Shown piece by piece: positions 1 to 7,583 of a stretch of 15,948 bases of DNA (position 1 is its first letter; the number at the start of each line of letters is the position of its first letter). Origin of the DNA: JAZNLR01 sp045579195 (GTDB taxonomy: Bacteria; Bacillota; Clostridia; Christensenellales; CAMQZB01); NCBI GenBank assembly GCA_045579195.1, contig JAZNLR010000063.1, positions 1 to 15,948 of the forward strand, in the 5' to 3' direction. The notes below the pieces were generated by a model, which worked only from the letters and a program-made list of their open reading frames with translations, was not told the DNA's origin and searched no databases. The position numbers and the translations under genes are program-made.

Positions 1-512
1 TCGTAAATCAAAACCTTCTGATTCTTGTTTTCTGCCTTATCCAAGCCGTAAGCAAGGGCTGCAGCCGTCGGCTCGTTAATGATTCTCAAAACTTCAAGGC
101 CTGCGATCTTTCCAGCATCCTTCGTTGCCTGACGCTGAGAGTCATTGAAGTATGCAGGGACGGTGATAACGGCCTGCGAAACAGTTTCGCCAAGATAGCT
201 TTCCGCATCCTTTTTCAACTTGGAAAGGATCATTGCGGAGATCTCCTGCGGAGAATATGTCTTGCCGTCAACGTTGACCTTGTGGTCCGTTCCCATGTAG
301 CGCTTGATCGAGCTGACAGTGCGCTCCGGATTTGCAACAGCCTGACGCTTTGCAACTTCACCGACAAGACGCTCGCCGTCCTTTTGGAAACCAACGACGG
401 AAGGCGTGGTTCTCTTGCCTTCCAAGTTTGCGATAACAACGGGTTCACCACCCTCCATCACGGAAACACACGAGTTCGTCGTTCCCAAGTCAATTCCGAT
501 AATCTTACTCAT
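1..512 (-). CDS. dnaK: Chaperone DnaK (Hsp70), N-terminal part, cut by window edge
   Basis: ATP-dependent Hsp70 chaperone that binds exposed hydrophobic segments of client proteins in the cytoplasm, working with DnaJ and GrpE. About 170 N-terminal residues are visible; the rest lies beyond base 1. The start reads MSKIIGIDLGTTNS, the phosphate-1 loop of the actin-like ATPase domain, and further on NEPTAAALAYG is recognisable. The stretch between KRQAVANPERTVSSIKRYMG and the AESYLGE motif is short: the insertion typical of Gram-negative DnaK is absent, as in Bacillota. The ATG at 512-510 is preceded by a GGAGGT Shine-Dalgarno 9 bases away. It lies 33 bases after grpE in the hrcA operon, so it is expected to be under CIRCE control. 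The family assignment is certain. Confidence 0.98.
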   Translation of the reverse strand, partial: MSKIIGIDLGTTNSCVSVMEGGEPVVIANLEGKRTTPSVVGFQKDGERLVGEVAKRQAVANPERTVSSIKRYMGTDHKVNVDGKTYSPQEISAMILSKLKKDAESYLGETVSQAVITVPAYFNDSQRQATKDAGKIAGLEVLRIINEPTAAALAYGLDKAENKNQKVLIY

Positions 513-545
513 AATCTATAACCTCCGATAAACTTTTTTTTACCT

Positions 546-1136
546 TTATTTTGCAACCTTGACACAACTGTGTCGAAGGACTCTGCCTTTAAATTTATAA
601 CCCTTCTGGAAGACCTCACAAACGGTGTCCGCCGCAAAGTTTTCATCCGCCGTTCCTTGCATTACAGCATTGTGAAGCATGGGGTCGAACGGTTCTCCGA
701 GTGCTGAGATCTCTTCCACGCCTGCCGACGACAAAAAGTCTCCAAACTGTTTCAAAATCATCGCAACACCCTGTTTGGAAGCCTCGTCCTTGATCATACC
801 CGTTGCATAATCCAGGTTGTCAAGCACGGGGAAAAGCTTTTCCAAAACGTAGCTCTCGCCGTCTTCCACGGCCTGCGCACGGATCTTTTCGTTTCTTTTG
901 CGGAAATTGTCGAAATCCGCTTGCAAACGAAGCAACCGTTCACTTTCCGTTTCCTTTGCCTGTTCGATCGCAAGATCTGCTTTTAAGGATTCGTTTTCTT
1001 CAGCAAGTGCGCAGATGTGTTCCTTCATATCCGCGAAGAGCTGTTCTCTCTCCTGTTCAGAAAGGGTGTTCCAATCTGTATTTTCAAAGTACTCCGTGCT
1101 CTTCTTACACATTTCCTCTGCTTGCGTTTTTGCCAT
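546..1136 (-). CDS. grpE: GrpE nucleotide exchange factor
   Basis: GrpE releases ADP from DnaK and so sets the speed of the chaperone cycle; the family acts as a cytoplasmic dimer. The protein has 196 residues, a usual length. It has the expected layout: an acidic, Glu-rich N-terminal helix predicted to form a coiled coil, the conserved core LLRLQADFDNFRKR, and a C-terminal beta domain with FDPMLHNAVM and a final GYKFKGRVLRHS-type motif. An ATG four codons upstream (1148) is in frame, but the GGAGG Shine-Dalgarno (1142-1146) begins inside that codon, so the ATG at 1136 is the better start. hrcA ends at 1150, so the ribosome site sits directly after the hrcA stop codon and the two genes are probably translated in series. 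Confidence 0.96.
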   Translation of the reverse strand: MAKTQAEEMCKKSTEYFENTDWNTLSEQEREQLFADMKEHICALAEENESLKADLAIEQAKETESERLLRLQADFDNFRKRNEKIRAQAVEDGESYVLEKLFPVLDNLDYATGMIKDEASKQGVAMILKQFGDFLSSAGVEEISALGEPFDPMLHNAVMQGTADENFAADTVCEVFQKGYKFKGRVLRHSCVKVAK

Positions 1137-1140
1137 GTTG

Positions 1141-1146
1141 TCCTCC
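1141..1146 (-). promoter_or_regulatory. Shine-Dalgarno that fixes the grpE start
   Basis: GGAGGA lies four bases upstream of the ATG at 1136 and overlaps the alternative in-frame ATG at 1148-1146. A ribosome positioned by this site can only use the downstream ATG, giving a GrpE that begins MAKTQ. Confidence 0.8.
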
Positions 1147-1149
1147 ATA

Positions 1150-2175
1150 TTACTTGTCTTCGTTTTCCTCGGAAATGGTTCTCAAGACTTCACCGATTCC
1201 CTCCATGACCTTGATGACCTTTCCATAATTCATTCTGACCGGACCGAGCACACCTGCCGTTCCGATGTTCATTCCATTGCATTTAAGATTTGCGCTGACC
1301 AGGGAGAAATCCGAAAGTTCGCCGCCTTCGTTCTCATCTCCGATGCGAACGTTAATCTCAAAGCCCTCCCCTGCGGAGAGCAATCCCCTCAACTTCTCTT
1401 TCGAGTCGATCACCGACATAAAGTTGCGAACGCGGCCGATGTCGTTATATTCAGGATACTCAAAGATCTTCGAGCCGCCTTCCAAAACGACCTGTCTTGA
1501 AGTGTTTGCATATTGGCGGATTTTCTCCATTACGCTATCAAACAGCAGACGGTAACGCTCAAATTCCCCGTCCAGCGACAGAGAAACTTCCTTAAGTTCC
1601 GCGAGACTCTTTCCTGAAAAAATGCGATTTAACAGCTTTTCCGCCATCGCAATAAACTCCTCGTCGTCGCGAATGTCGTTATCCAAAATAAAATCTCGAA
1701 TCTGCTTTTTATCCGTCACGATGATCATAATCACCGTGGTTTCAGTCAATCGGATCAAACGAATGCCCATCACGCGTTCCGAATGATAATCCGCAAATGA
1801 AGCAACCGATGTGTAGTTCGTCAAGTCACAGATGACCTTTGCTGCGTTCTTGACCACCTGTTCCACGTCCGAAAGGGAGCGATAAAAACTCTCTTTGATG
1901 TACGCAAATTCTGCGCGTGTCAAAGTGGGCCTTGTCATCAATTCGTCGACGTACATTCGGTACGCCATGGAGGACGGGATTCGGCCTGCAGACGTGTGCG
2001 GCTGAATGAGATATCCCATCTCTTCCAGCGCAGCAAGTTCGCTTCGGATGGTCGCAGGGCTTAAGTGTTCCAAGTGATGCTCGTGGATGTTTTTGCTGCT
2101 GACCGGAACGGCAGACGTAATATAATCGTCCACCACGACCTGCAGGATTTTTCGTTTACGATCCGAAATTGCCAC
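1150..2175 (-). CDS. hrcA: Heat-inducible transcription repressor HrcA
   Basis: HrcA binds the CIRCE operator and represses class I heat-shock genes; in studied bacteria its activity depends on GroEL. The 341-residue length is normal. The N-terminal winged helix (about residues 7-75) shows RKRKILQVVVDDYI, PVSSKNI, LSPATIRSELAALEEMGYL and the wing motif QPHTSAGRIPS. The remainder matches the HrcA dimerisation and inserted domains, ending with GPVRMNYGKVIKVME. The start codon is GTG at 2175-2173, preceded by a moderate GAGAGGG site 7 bases away. The gene heads the operon hrcA-grpE-dnaK and has a CIRCE element 24 bases upstream of its start, so it represses itself. Confidence 0.97.
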   Translation of the reverse strand: MAISDRKRKILQVVVDDYITSAVPVSSKNIHEHHLEHLSPATIRSELAALEEMGYLIQPHTSAGRIPSSMAYRMYVDELMTRPTLTRAEFAYIKESFYRSLSDVEQVVKNAAKVICDLTNYTSVASFADYHSERVMGIRLIRLTETTVIMIIVTDKKQIRDFILDNDIRDDEEFIAMAEKLLNRIFSGKSLAELKEVSLSLDGEFERYRLLFDSVMEKIRQYANTSRQVVLEGGSKIFEYPEYNDIGRVRNFMSVIDSKEKLRGLLSAGEGFEINVRIGDENEGGELSDFSLVSANLKCNGMNIGTAGVLGPVRMNYGKVIKVMEGIGEVLRTISEENEDK

Positions 2176-2199
2176 TTGTTTTCCCTCTCTTGTAAAGAA

Positions 2200-2226
2200 T
2201 TAGCACTCTTGAAGGCCGAGTGCCAA
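2200..2226 (-). promoter_or_regulatory. CIRCE operator (HrcA binding site)
   Basis: On the plus strand the two arms are TTAGCACTC (2200-2208) and GAGTGCCAA (2218-2226), separated by exactly 9 bases. The consensus is TTAGCACTC-N9-GAGTGCTAA, so there is a single mismatch (C for T at 2224). It lies directly downstream of the -10 box of the hrcA promoter, covering the start of the transcript, where bound HrcA would block initiation. Confidence 0.95.
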
Positions 2227-2237
2227 CTTTCAAGTAT

Positions 2238-2266
2238 AATATAAAACTATTTTTTCCGTTTGTCAA
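2238..2266 (-). promoter_or_regulatory. Sigma-A promoter of hrcA-grpE-dnaK
   Basis: On the minus strand TTGACA (2266-2261) is followed after 17 bases by TATATT (2243-2238). The predicted transcript start near 2231 is immediately before the CIRCE element. Confidence 0.85.
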
Positions 2267-2334
2267 CAATTTTGAGTGCAATTGCGAGAGAAGTCATATG
2301 ATTTTTGTGTGATGTGTTTTTGTTCCAAACAAGA

Positions 2335-2370
2335 AAAAGCGCACGGTCTCTTTATTTTCCGTACGCTTTT
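2335..2370 (-). terminator. Intrinsic terminator after hemW
   Basis: Arms 2335-2346 and 2359-2370 form a 12-bp stem around a 12-base loop. In the minus-strand RNA the only non-Watson-Crick position is a U-G pair, and the stem runs into a U-rich tail (UUUUUCUUGUUU). It starts 12 bases after the hemW stop and separates the lepA-hemW transcript from the hrcA promoter. Confidence 0.85.
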
Positions 2371-2381
2371 CATTTTTCAAT

Positions 2382-3533
2382 TCAAATCAACTGCAGCAAA
2401 ATTGCATTTAGGACATACATTCCGTCTTCGGCAACGCGAACGAATCCGTCTGCTATCTCAAGATACCGTCCACAAGCAGCGATGCCTTTTGCGTACGCTG
2501 TTTCAAAATCGCGGTGAAAACGCTTTTGAAATTCCTCCAGAGAGAAACCTTCTCTCAAGCGAAGTCGGAGCATAATGAACTCCTCTTCCCGTTCGATGTC
2601 CGTTAACGTTACGACCGAGGAAAGATATTTGCTCTCCTTTTCTCCGACCGTCTTGAAGATCTCTTGCAGATCCCCTTCACACATTTCAAAGTACGATTCA
2701 AACGTTCTCGGGTTTTCAAAGCGAACACGGTGAAAGTGAGATGCGGCGGAAAGGCCAAACCCGAAGTACTCCCCGCTCAACCAATAGAGGCGGTTGTGTC
2801 TGCATTCAAAGCCCACTTTTGCAAAGTTTGAAACCTCGTACCGTACGATGCTCGCGCGCGCGGCGCGTACGCATAAAAAGTGGTATAGCTCGGAAAGCTC
2901 GTCCTCATCGGGAAGAACCTCTCCGTTTTGCACGCGAGCAAAGAGAGGTGTTCCCTCCTCGACGCGCAAGCCGTACGCTGAAAGATGGGGTGGATTCAAT
3001 GTGAGAATGCGCTCCAACGTCGCAAACATCGATTCTCTCGTCTGTCCGGGAAGGCCGATCATCAGATCGACACTGAAATTTTGGAAAAAGCCCGAAATCC
3101 GCTTTGCAGCAAGAAAGGCCTCGTCTGCCGTGTGAATGCGCCCGATCGCCTTCAACTCATCGTCATTTAGAGATTGCACGCCCATGCTCACGCGATTCAC
3201 CCCTATCGTTTTCCAAGCAAGCAAAGTCTCTTCCGTTGCGCTTTCGGGGTTGCATTCGCAGGTGATTTCGCAATCCTCTGCAAGCGTGTAATATGTGCGG
3301 ATGCAAGTCAAAATCGCAGAGATATTCTCCGCGGCGATCGCACTTGGCGTTCCTCCGCCAAAATAAACGGACGTGACGATCTCGTCCTTCGCAAGGGGTG
3401 CGCGGGCTTCAATTTCACGACAGAGCGCAGAAACGTACGCCTTGCAATGGGAAAACGCCCCCGAAAAGGAGGCGAAATCACAGTACGCACACTTTGCCTT
3501 GCAAAACGGAATGTGAACGTATAAACCGAACAT
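2382..3533 (-). CDS. hemW: Radical SAM haem chaperone HemW
   Basis: HemW is a radical SAM protein, formerly annotated as oxygen-independent coproporphyrinogen III oxidase, now regarded as a haem-binding chaperone. The protein has 383 residues, normal for the family. The iron-sulphur cluster motif is C11-x3-C15-x2-C18 followed by DF; the HemW form lacks the extra cysteine that follows in true HemN. Other family signatures are GGGTPS, ECNPES, the VNRVSMGVQS strand, DLMIGLPGQT, and in the C-terminal half CRHNRLYW with GEYFGFGLSAASHF. The start MFGLYVHIPFCKAKC follows the lepA stop by one base (TGATATG). No Shine-Dalgarno is visible, which suggests translation coupled to lepA. The same frame stays open upstream inside lepA but that part is not HemW. 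Confidence 0.95.
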   Translation of the reverse strand: MFGLYVHIPFCKAKCAYCDFASFSGAFSHCKAYVSALCREIEARAPLAKDEIVTSVYFGGGTPSAIAAENISAILTCIRTYYTLAEDCEITCECNPESATEETLLAWKTIGVNRVSMGVQSLNDDELKAIGRIHTADEAFLAAKRISGFFQNFSVDLMIGLPGQTRESMFATLERILTLNPPHLSAYGLRVEEGTPLFARVQNGEVLPDEDELSELYHFLCVRAARASIVRYEVSNFAKVGFECRHNRLYWLSGEYFGFGLSAASHFHRVRFENPRTFESYFEMCEGDLQEIFKTVGEKESKYLSSVVTLTDIEREEEFIMLRLRLREGFSLEEFQKRFHRDFETAYAKGIAACGRYLEIADGFVRVAEDGMYVLNAILLQLI

Positions 3534-3534
3534 A

Positions 3535-5340
3535 TCAATCAATCTTGAGGATGGACATAAACGCCTCACTCGGAACTTCGACCGAACCGATCTGACGCAT
3601 ACGCTTCTTACCCTCTTTCTGCTTTTCAAGCAATTTTTTCTTTCGCGTGATGTCGCCGCCGTAGCACTTGGCAAGAACGTCTTTTCGAAGCGCCTTGACG
3701 GTCTCACGCGCGATGATCTTATTGCCGATCGCTGCCTGAATGGGAATTTCAAACAGCTGACGCGGAATCGCCTCTTTGAGTTTTTCCGCGATGGATCTTC
3801 CCCTGCCATACGCCTTATCTTTATGCACAATGATGGACAGCGCGTCGCAAACTTCATTGTTAAGGAGCATATCAAGCTTGACAAGATCTCCTGCCTGATA
3901 GCCTGCGAGCTCATATTCCAAGCTTGCATATCCGCGCGTTCGGGACTTGAGAGCGTCAAAGAAATCGTAAATGATCTCGTTGAGCGGAATGGTATACGTA
4001 ATGCGGACGCGCTTCGGGTCAAGATAGGTCATGTCTTCCTGCGTTGCGCGCTTTTCCTCACAGAGCTGCATGATTGCACCGACGTACTCTGGGGGCGTAT
4101 AAATATGCGCGCAAACGACGGGCTCTTCGATGCGTGCGATCTCAGCCGGCAACGGCAAGTGCGACGGGTTATCCACCTCGATGAACGAACCGTCCGTCTT
4201 ATAAACATGATAAGAAACGCCGGGCGCGGTGGTCACAATGTCAAGATTGAACTCTCGCTCGATGCGCTCCTGAATGATCTCCATATGCAAAAGACCAAGG
4301 AAACCGCAGCGGAAACCAAATCCGAGCGCAATGGAAACGTCGGGCTCGAAGAAAAGAGATGCGTCATTGAGCTGAAGCTTCAAAAGCGCTTCTTTTAGGT
4401 CGTTATACTTTGATCCATCCGCGGGATAAATTCCGCAGAAGACCATGGGCTTGACCTGCTTATATCCCGCAAGCGGTTCAGAAGCGGGATTGTCGATGTC
4501 AATAATGGTGTCGCCGACCTTCGTGTCCTGAATGCTCTTGATGGAAGCTGCAATATAGCCAACTTGACCGGCACAGAGCTCGTCACACGGCGTAAGTTTC
4601 GGCGTAAAGAATCCAACCTCGGTGACGTCAAATTCCACGTTCGAGCGGAAAGAGCGAATGCGTGTTCCCTGCTTGACCGTTCCCTGTGCGATGCGAACGA
4701 AGCAGATGACGCCCTTGAAGTTGTCGTAATATGAGTCAAAGATGAGCGCCTGAAGGGGTGCGTTTTTATCCCCCTTCGGCGGCGGAACACACTCAACGAT
4801 CTTTGCAAGAACCTGTTCGATGTTCGTTCCCTCTTTTGCAGAAACGCAAGGAGCATCGTCCGCAGGGAGCCCGATAACGTCCTCGATCTCCGCCTTGACG
4901 CCGTCAATGTCTGCGCTCGGGAGGTCGATCTTGTTGACCACAGGAATGATCTCAAGGTCAGAATCCAGCGCAAGATAGACGTTTGCAAGCGTCTGCGCTT
5001 CAATGCCTTGCGTTGCGTCAACGATGAGAATCGCGCCCTCGCACGCCGCAAGCGAACGGGAAACTTCATAAGTAAAGTCAACGTGACCCGGGGTGTCGAT
5101 GAGATTGAGGTAGTACTCCTCGCCGTCCGTATGGCGGTACACCATGCGAACCGGAGTCAATTTGATGGTAATGCCACGCTCGCGCTCAATGTCCATCGAG
5201 TCCAACAGCTGATTTTCCATCTCTCTTGAAGACAGCGTTTCGGTGTGTTCAATCAAGCGGTCCGCAAGGGTGGATTTTCCGTGGTCGATGTGCGCGATGA
5301 TGCAGAAGTTACGCGTGTGTTTCGTGATGTAATCGGACAT
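3535..5340 (-). CDS. lepA: Elongation factor 4 (LepA GTPase)
   Basis: Translational GTPase that acts on the ribosome (back-translocation and initiation roles have been reported). The 601-residue product matches the family. G motifs are in order: AHIDHGKST (residues 16-24), RERGITIKL, DTPGHVDF, NKIDLPSAD and SAKEG, followed by EF-G-like domains II and III and the LepA-specific C-terminal domain with YGGDITRKKKLLEKQKEGKK. The chosen ATG at 5340-5338 has an AAGGAG site 5 bases upstream. The reading frame continues about 115 codons further upstream, but that part covers the promoter and has no family similarity. It is the first gene of lepA-hemW. Confidence 0.97.
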   Translation of the reverse strand: MSDYITKHTRNFCIIAHIDHGKSTLADRLIEHTETLSSREMENQLLDSMDIERERGITIKLTPVRMVYRHTDGEEYYLNLIDTPGHVDFTYEVSRSLAACEGAILIVDATQGIEAQTLANVYLALDSDLEIIPVVNKIDLPSADIDGVKAEIEDVIGLPADDAPCVSAKEGTNIEQVLAKIVECVPPPKGDKNAPLQALIFDSYYDNFKGVICFVRIAQGTVKQGTRIRSFRSNVEFDVTEVGFFTPKLTPCDELCAGQVGYIAASIKSIQDTKVGDTIIDIDNPASEPLAGYKQVKPMVFCGIYPADGSKYNDLKEALLKLQLNDASLFFEPDVSIALGFGFRCGFLGLLHMEIIQERIEREFNLDIVTTAPGVSYHVYKTDGSFIEVDNPSHLPLPAEIARIEEPVVCAHIYTPPEYVGAIMQLCEEKRATQEDMTYLDPKRVRITYTIPLNEIIYDFFDALKSRTRGYASLEYELAGYQAGDLVKLDMLLNNEVCDALSIIVHKDKAYGRGRSIAEKLKEAIPRQLFEIPIQAAIGNKIIARETVKALRKDVLAKCYGGDITRKKKLLEKQKEGKKRMRQIGSVEVPSEAFMSILKID

Positions 5341-5371
5341 AACGTCTCCTTTTTCAAACTCTATCGCATAA

Positions 5372-5400
5372 ATTGTAGCGAATTTGAAAAAATTTGGCAA
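5372..5400 (-). promoter_or_regulatory. Sigma-A promoter of lepA-hemW
   Basis: On the minus strand TTGCCA (5400-5395) and TACAAT (5377-5372) are separated by 17 bases. The predicted start near 5365 leaves a leader of about 25 bases before lepA. Its -35 box is only five bases from the -35 box of the opposite promoter. Confidence 0.75.
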
Positions 5401-5405
5401 ATGAA

Positions 5406-5434
5406 TTGCAATAAGTTTTTCACTGTTATATAAT
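5406..5434 (+). promoter_or_regulatory. Sigma-A promoter of the LUD/GDPD pair
   Basis: TTGCAA (5406-5411) and a perfect TATAAT (5429-5434) are 17 bases apart, about 37 bases before the LUD gene. It diverges from the lepA promoter. Confidence 0.8.
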
Positions 5435-5470
5435 GTTATTGGAAATTCATCCTGCTTTGGAGGTGTTTTT

Positions 5471-6073
5471 ATGGACTTATCCGCCGTTGTTTCGGCAATG
5501 AACAAGAAGGGATTTGACGCACGCGTCTTTGAATCCGCTGACGAAATCGTCCGTGAGATCGCAAAGATCGTTCCGCAAAACAGCACGTTTGGCGTTGGCG
5601 GAAGCGTCACGCTCAAGGAACTTGAAATTCCGCAAAAGTTGGTCGCGCTTGGGTACACCGTCAACGTCGCATATACGTCTGACATCCCCGCATCCGAGCT
5701 TTCTCGCGTGAATTTGACTTCGAAATACTACCTCTCGGGAACGAACGCGCTTACTGAGGACGGCGTTCTCGTCAACACGGACGGCCGCGGAAACCGCATC
5801 GCCGCCATGGCGTACGGCCCGGAACACGTCTTCATCGTTGCGGGATCGAACAAGATCGTCAAGACGCTTGATGAGGCATTTGACCGCGTGCATAACGTTG
5901 CCGCGCCGCCGAACTGCGTCCGCCTTTCCAAAAAGACACCCTGTGCTGTGACGGGATCTTGCCAAAACTGCGCTTCCCCCGATCGCATTTGCCGCGCAAC
6001 GCTGGTGCAGACGCACCCCATGAGCGGACAGACATGTCACGTCTTCCTGCTCGACCGCTCGCTCGGATTTTAA
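5471..6073 (+). CDS. LUD-domain protein (LutC/YkgG-like, DUF162)
   Basis: The 200-residue protein is essentially one LUD domain, the fold named after lactate-utilisation proteins LutB and LutC. Recognisable family motifs are GVGGSVTLKEL (41-51), GTNALTEDGVLVNTDGRGNR (90-109), the AGSNKIV segment, and a C-terminal cysteine group TPC-x5-C-x2-C-x6-C (C158, C164, C167, C174). The spacing of these cysteines would allow metal or iron-sulphur binding, but that is inference. Stand-alone members of this family are common in Clostridia and their substrate is not settled; no lutA or lutB partner is present here, so a lactate role should not be assumed. The ATG follows a GGAGG site 7 bases away. It is the first gene of a two-gene transcript with the phosphodiesterase 25 bases downstream. 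Confidence 0.88.
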   Translation: MDLSAVVSAMNKKGFDARVFESADEIVREIAKIVPQNSTFGVGGSVTLKELEIPQKLVALGYTVNVAYTSDIPASELSRVNLTSKYYLSGTNALTEDGVLVNTDGRGNRIAAMAYGPEHVFIVAGSNKIVKTLDEAFDRVHNVAAPPNCVRLSKKTPCAVTGSCQNCASPDRICRATLVQTHPMSGQTCHVFLLDRSLGF

Positions 6074-6098
6074 TTGAACACAAACGGAGGTCATATCC

Positions 6099-6905
6099 AT
6101 GACAGAAATGAAACAACAGGAAAATACGAAATTTTGGCTGTTTAACACGCCGATTGCCCACCGCGGTCTTCACGATGACGTCGCCCCTGAAAACTCGTTT
6201 GCAGCAGCGGCGAAAGCCATTGAAAAAGGATACCCCATCGAGCTCGACGTTCACCTCACGAAAGACGAAAAGGTGGTCGTTTTCCACGATGACAATTTGA
6301 AGAGGATGACGGGCGTTGACCGTGAGATCGAAGACTGCACGTGGGAAGAGCTTTCCGAGCTCAAGCTCGGTGACAGTGAGGAAAGAATCCCGCTCTTTGA
6401 GGACTTCTTAAAATTCGTGGACGGACGCGTTCCCCTTCTCATTGAAATCAAACAGGCAAAGGCGCAAACCGGCTATCTTGAGCTCTTTACGTACCGCTTG
6501 CTCGAACATTACAAAGGTGATTACGCAATTCAATCCTTCAATCCGTTCTCGGTCAACTGGTTCAAGGAGAACGAGCCTGACGTCATTCGCGGCATCCTCT
6601 CCTGCTTCTATAAGAACTCAAATATGAGCAAGATTCGCCGCTGGCTCTTAAAGGCAATGATGTTCAACACACAGTGCCAGCCGGATTTCCTTTCGTATTG
6701 CTCGGAAGATCTTCCCAATAAGTACGTTGCGCGAGATCTTTCAAGTGCTCCTTGCATCTGCTGGACCGTCCGCTCTCAAGAAGAGGCAGACCGCGTCCGC
6801 CCGTACGTCCGCAATATCATCTTTGAAAACTTCATTCCCGTTTGGGAGCCGAAGTCCGACGAGGAGATCGCAGGCGAACAGGAAGCCTTCTCAAAGCGCA
6901 GATAA
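6099..6905 (+). CDS. Glycerophosphodiester phosphodiesterase family protein
   Basis: Hydrolyses glycerophosphodiesters to glycerol 3-phosphate and an alcohol. The 268-residue protein is a single GDPD TIM barrel with the expected active-site residues: H21-R22 in AHRGLHDD, E48 and D50 in ELDVHLTKD, H63 in VVFHDDNLKRMTG, and E116 in LLIEIK. Later strands show AIQSFNP and the CWTVRSQEEADRV segment near the C-terminus. There is no signal peptide or membrane segment, so it is predicted to be cytoplasmic and to act on phospholipid turnover products. The ATG at 6099 is preceded by GGAGG (6086-6090) with 8 bases spacing. It is probably cotranscribed with the LUD gene and ends just before a strong hairpin terminator. 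Confidence 0.93.
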   Translation: MTEMKQQENTKFWLFNTPIAHRGLHDDVAPENSFAAAAKAIEKGYPIELDVHLTKDEKVVVFHDDNLKRMTGVDREIEDCTWEELSELKLGDSEERIPLFEDFLKFVDGRVPLLIEIKQAKAQTGYLELFTYRLLEHYKGDYAIQSFNPFSVNWFKENEPDVIRGILSCFYKNSNMSKIRRWLLKAMMFNTQCQPDFLSYCSEDLPNKYVARDLSSAPCICWTVRSQEEADRVRPYVRNIIFENFIPVWEPKSDEEIAGEQEAFSKRR

Positions 6906-6915
6906 AAGAACATAA

Positions 6916-6949
6916 AAAAAGAACTTGGGTGAGAATCCAAGTTCTTTTT
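6916..6949. terminator. Bidirectional intrinsic terminator
   Basis: Arms 6916-6928 and 6937-6949 form a 13-bp perfect stem (core GAACTTGG/CCAAGTTC, flanked by A and T runs) with an 8-base loop. It lies between the convergent ends of the phosphodiesterase gene (plus) and the second exported-protein gene (minus) and has a T tract on both sides. Confidence 0.9.
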
Positions 6950-6959
6950 GTTTTCTCTT

Positions 6960-7583
6960 TTAATGCTCGTAATCACTGACGAACGAGTGAACGTCGATCG
7001 CGCGCGAAACGATGCCGGGATCATTGACTTCCGCCGTTCCCTTAAAGCTGTAAGACGAGCTCCAAACGCCTTTCTCGTCTTTCACCATAACGGTCATATA
7101 GACGGTGATGCGCGTTCCGATCGGGAAACCGATGTCGTTTTGCGTCATGGTGAACGTGTGATATTCGGAGTCAGATTTGCGCAAAATGACGAAGTAGAGC
7201 CGATCCGCATTGTCACTTGAGTCGATTGCAAGGTGCTTCAAGTTTCCGCCTTGAACCGTCTGGTCGCAGTAAATAATCTTTCCATCCGAACTCAAAACGT
7301 TGTGGATGATGGGCTTTTTGTCCGCATTCAATCCGTAGTTTGTGTGTTCCACGATGTTGGTGACAAGCTCCAAATGATTTTCCCCGAGCGGGACGGACCC
7401 GTTTCCGCCGCCACCCGGAATGACTTGCTCCGGGGGATAATGGAAAGCAAGCAGCTGAATTCCTTGGTTGATGCTCACGTCATCGGGGTCTTCGTTTTGA
7501 TAATAGAACAAGCCGTAAGCCCCGCCCATCATAAAGAAGAGCAACAAGCAAAGGGGCAAAATCAAGCGTCGCAACGATCTCAT
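6960..7583 (-). CDS. Exported protein with SipW-type signal peptide (second of module)
   Basis: I do not recognise a named family for the mature part. The 207-residue product starts with arginines (MRSLRR), a hydrophobic segment (residues 7-19) and then GGAYG-LF (20-26). This closely resembles the GGTWA-AF cleavage region of TasA, a SipW substrate. The mature region has a Gly-rich linker (PGGGGNGS, 56-63), a single Cys (C106), and looks rich in beta strands, for example TRITVYMTVMV. The start is ATG 7583 because AAGGAGGT lies 4-5 bases upstream; the ATGA overlap with the peptidase stop shows translational coupling. Function as a matrix, fibre or surface protein is inferred from the peptidase neighbour. 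It may be a distant paralogue of the exported protein at 9412-10104. Confidence 0.75.
   Translation of the reverse strand: MRSLRRLILPLCLLLFFMMGGAYGLFYYQNEDPDDVSINQGIQLLAFHYPPEQVIPGGGGNGSVPLGENHLELVTNIVEHTNYGLNADKKPIIHNVLSSDGKIIYCDQTVQGGNLKHLAIDSSDNADRLYFVILRKSDSEYHTFTMTQNDIGFPIGTRITVYMTVMVKDEKGVWSSSYSFKGTAEVNDPGIVSRAIDVHSFVSDYEH

Noticed and set aside
898..1500. 200-codon plus-strand open frame across grpE and hrcA
   Set aside because: Antisense to two certain genes, Ser/Cys/Phe-rich with no family motif.
2849..2868. CG-alternating run inside hemW that might form Z-DNA
   Set aside because: Short, within a conserved coding region and explained by Ala/Arg codons.
3534..4022. Open extension of the hemW frame into lepA (163 more codons)
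   Set aside because: It overlaps a certain lepA coding sequence, is Arg/Ser-rich as expected for an out-of-frame reading, and the HemW family begins at MFGLYVHIPFC.
3823..4398. 191-codon plus-strand open frame inside lepA
   Set aside because: Antisense to conserved LepA sequence; no recognisable motif or separate promoter.
5341..5685. Open extension of lepA upstream of its ATG
   Set aside because: It crosses both divergent promoters and the start of the LUD gene. The standard LepA start MSDYITKHTRN has a good AAGGAG site.
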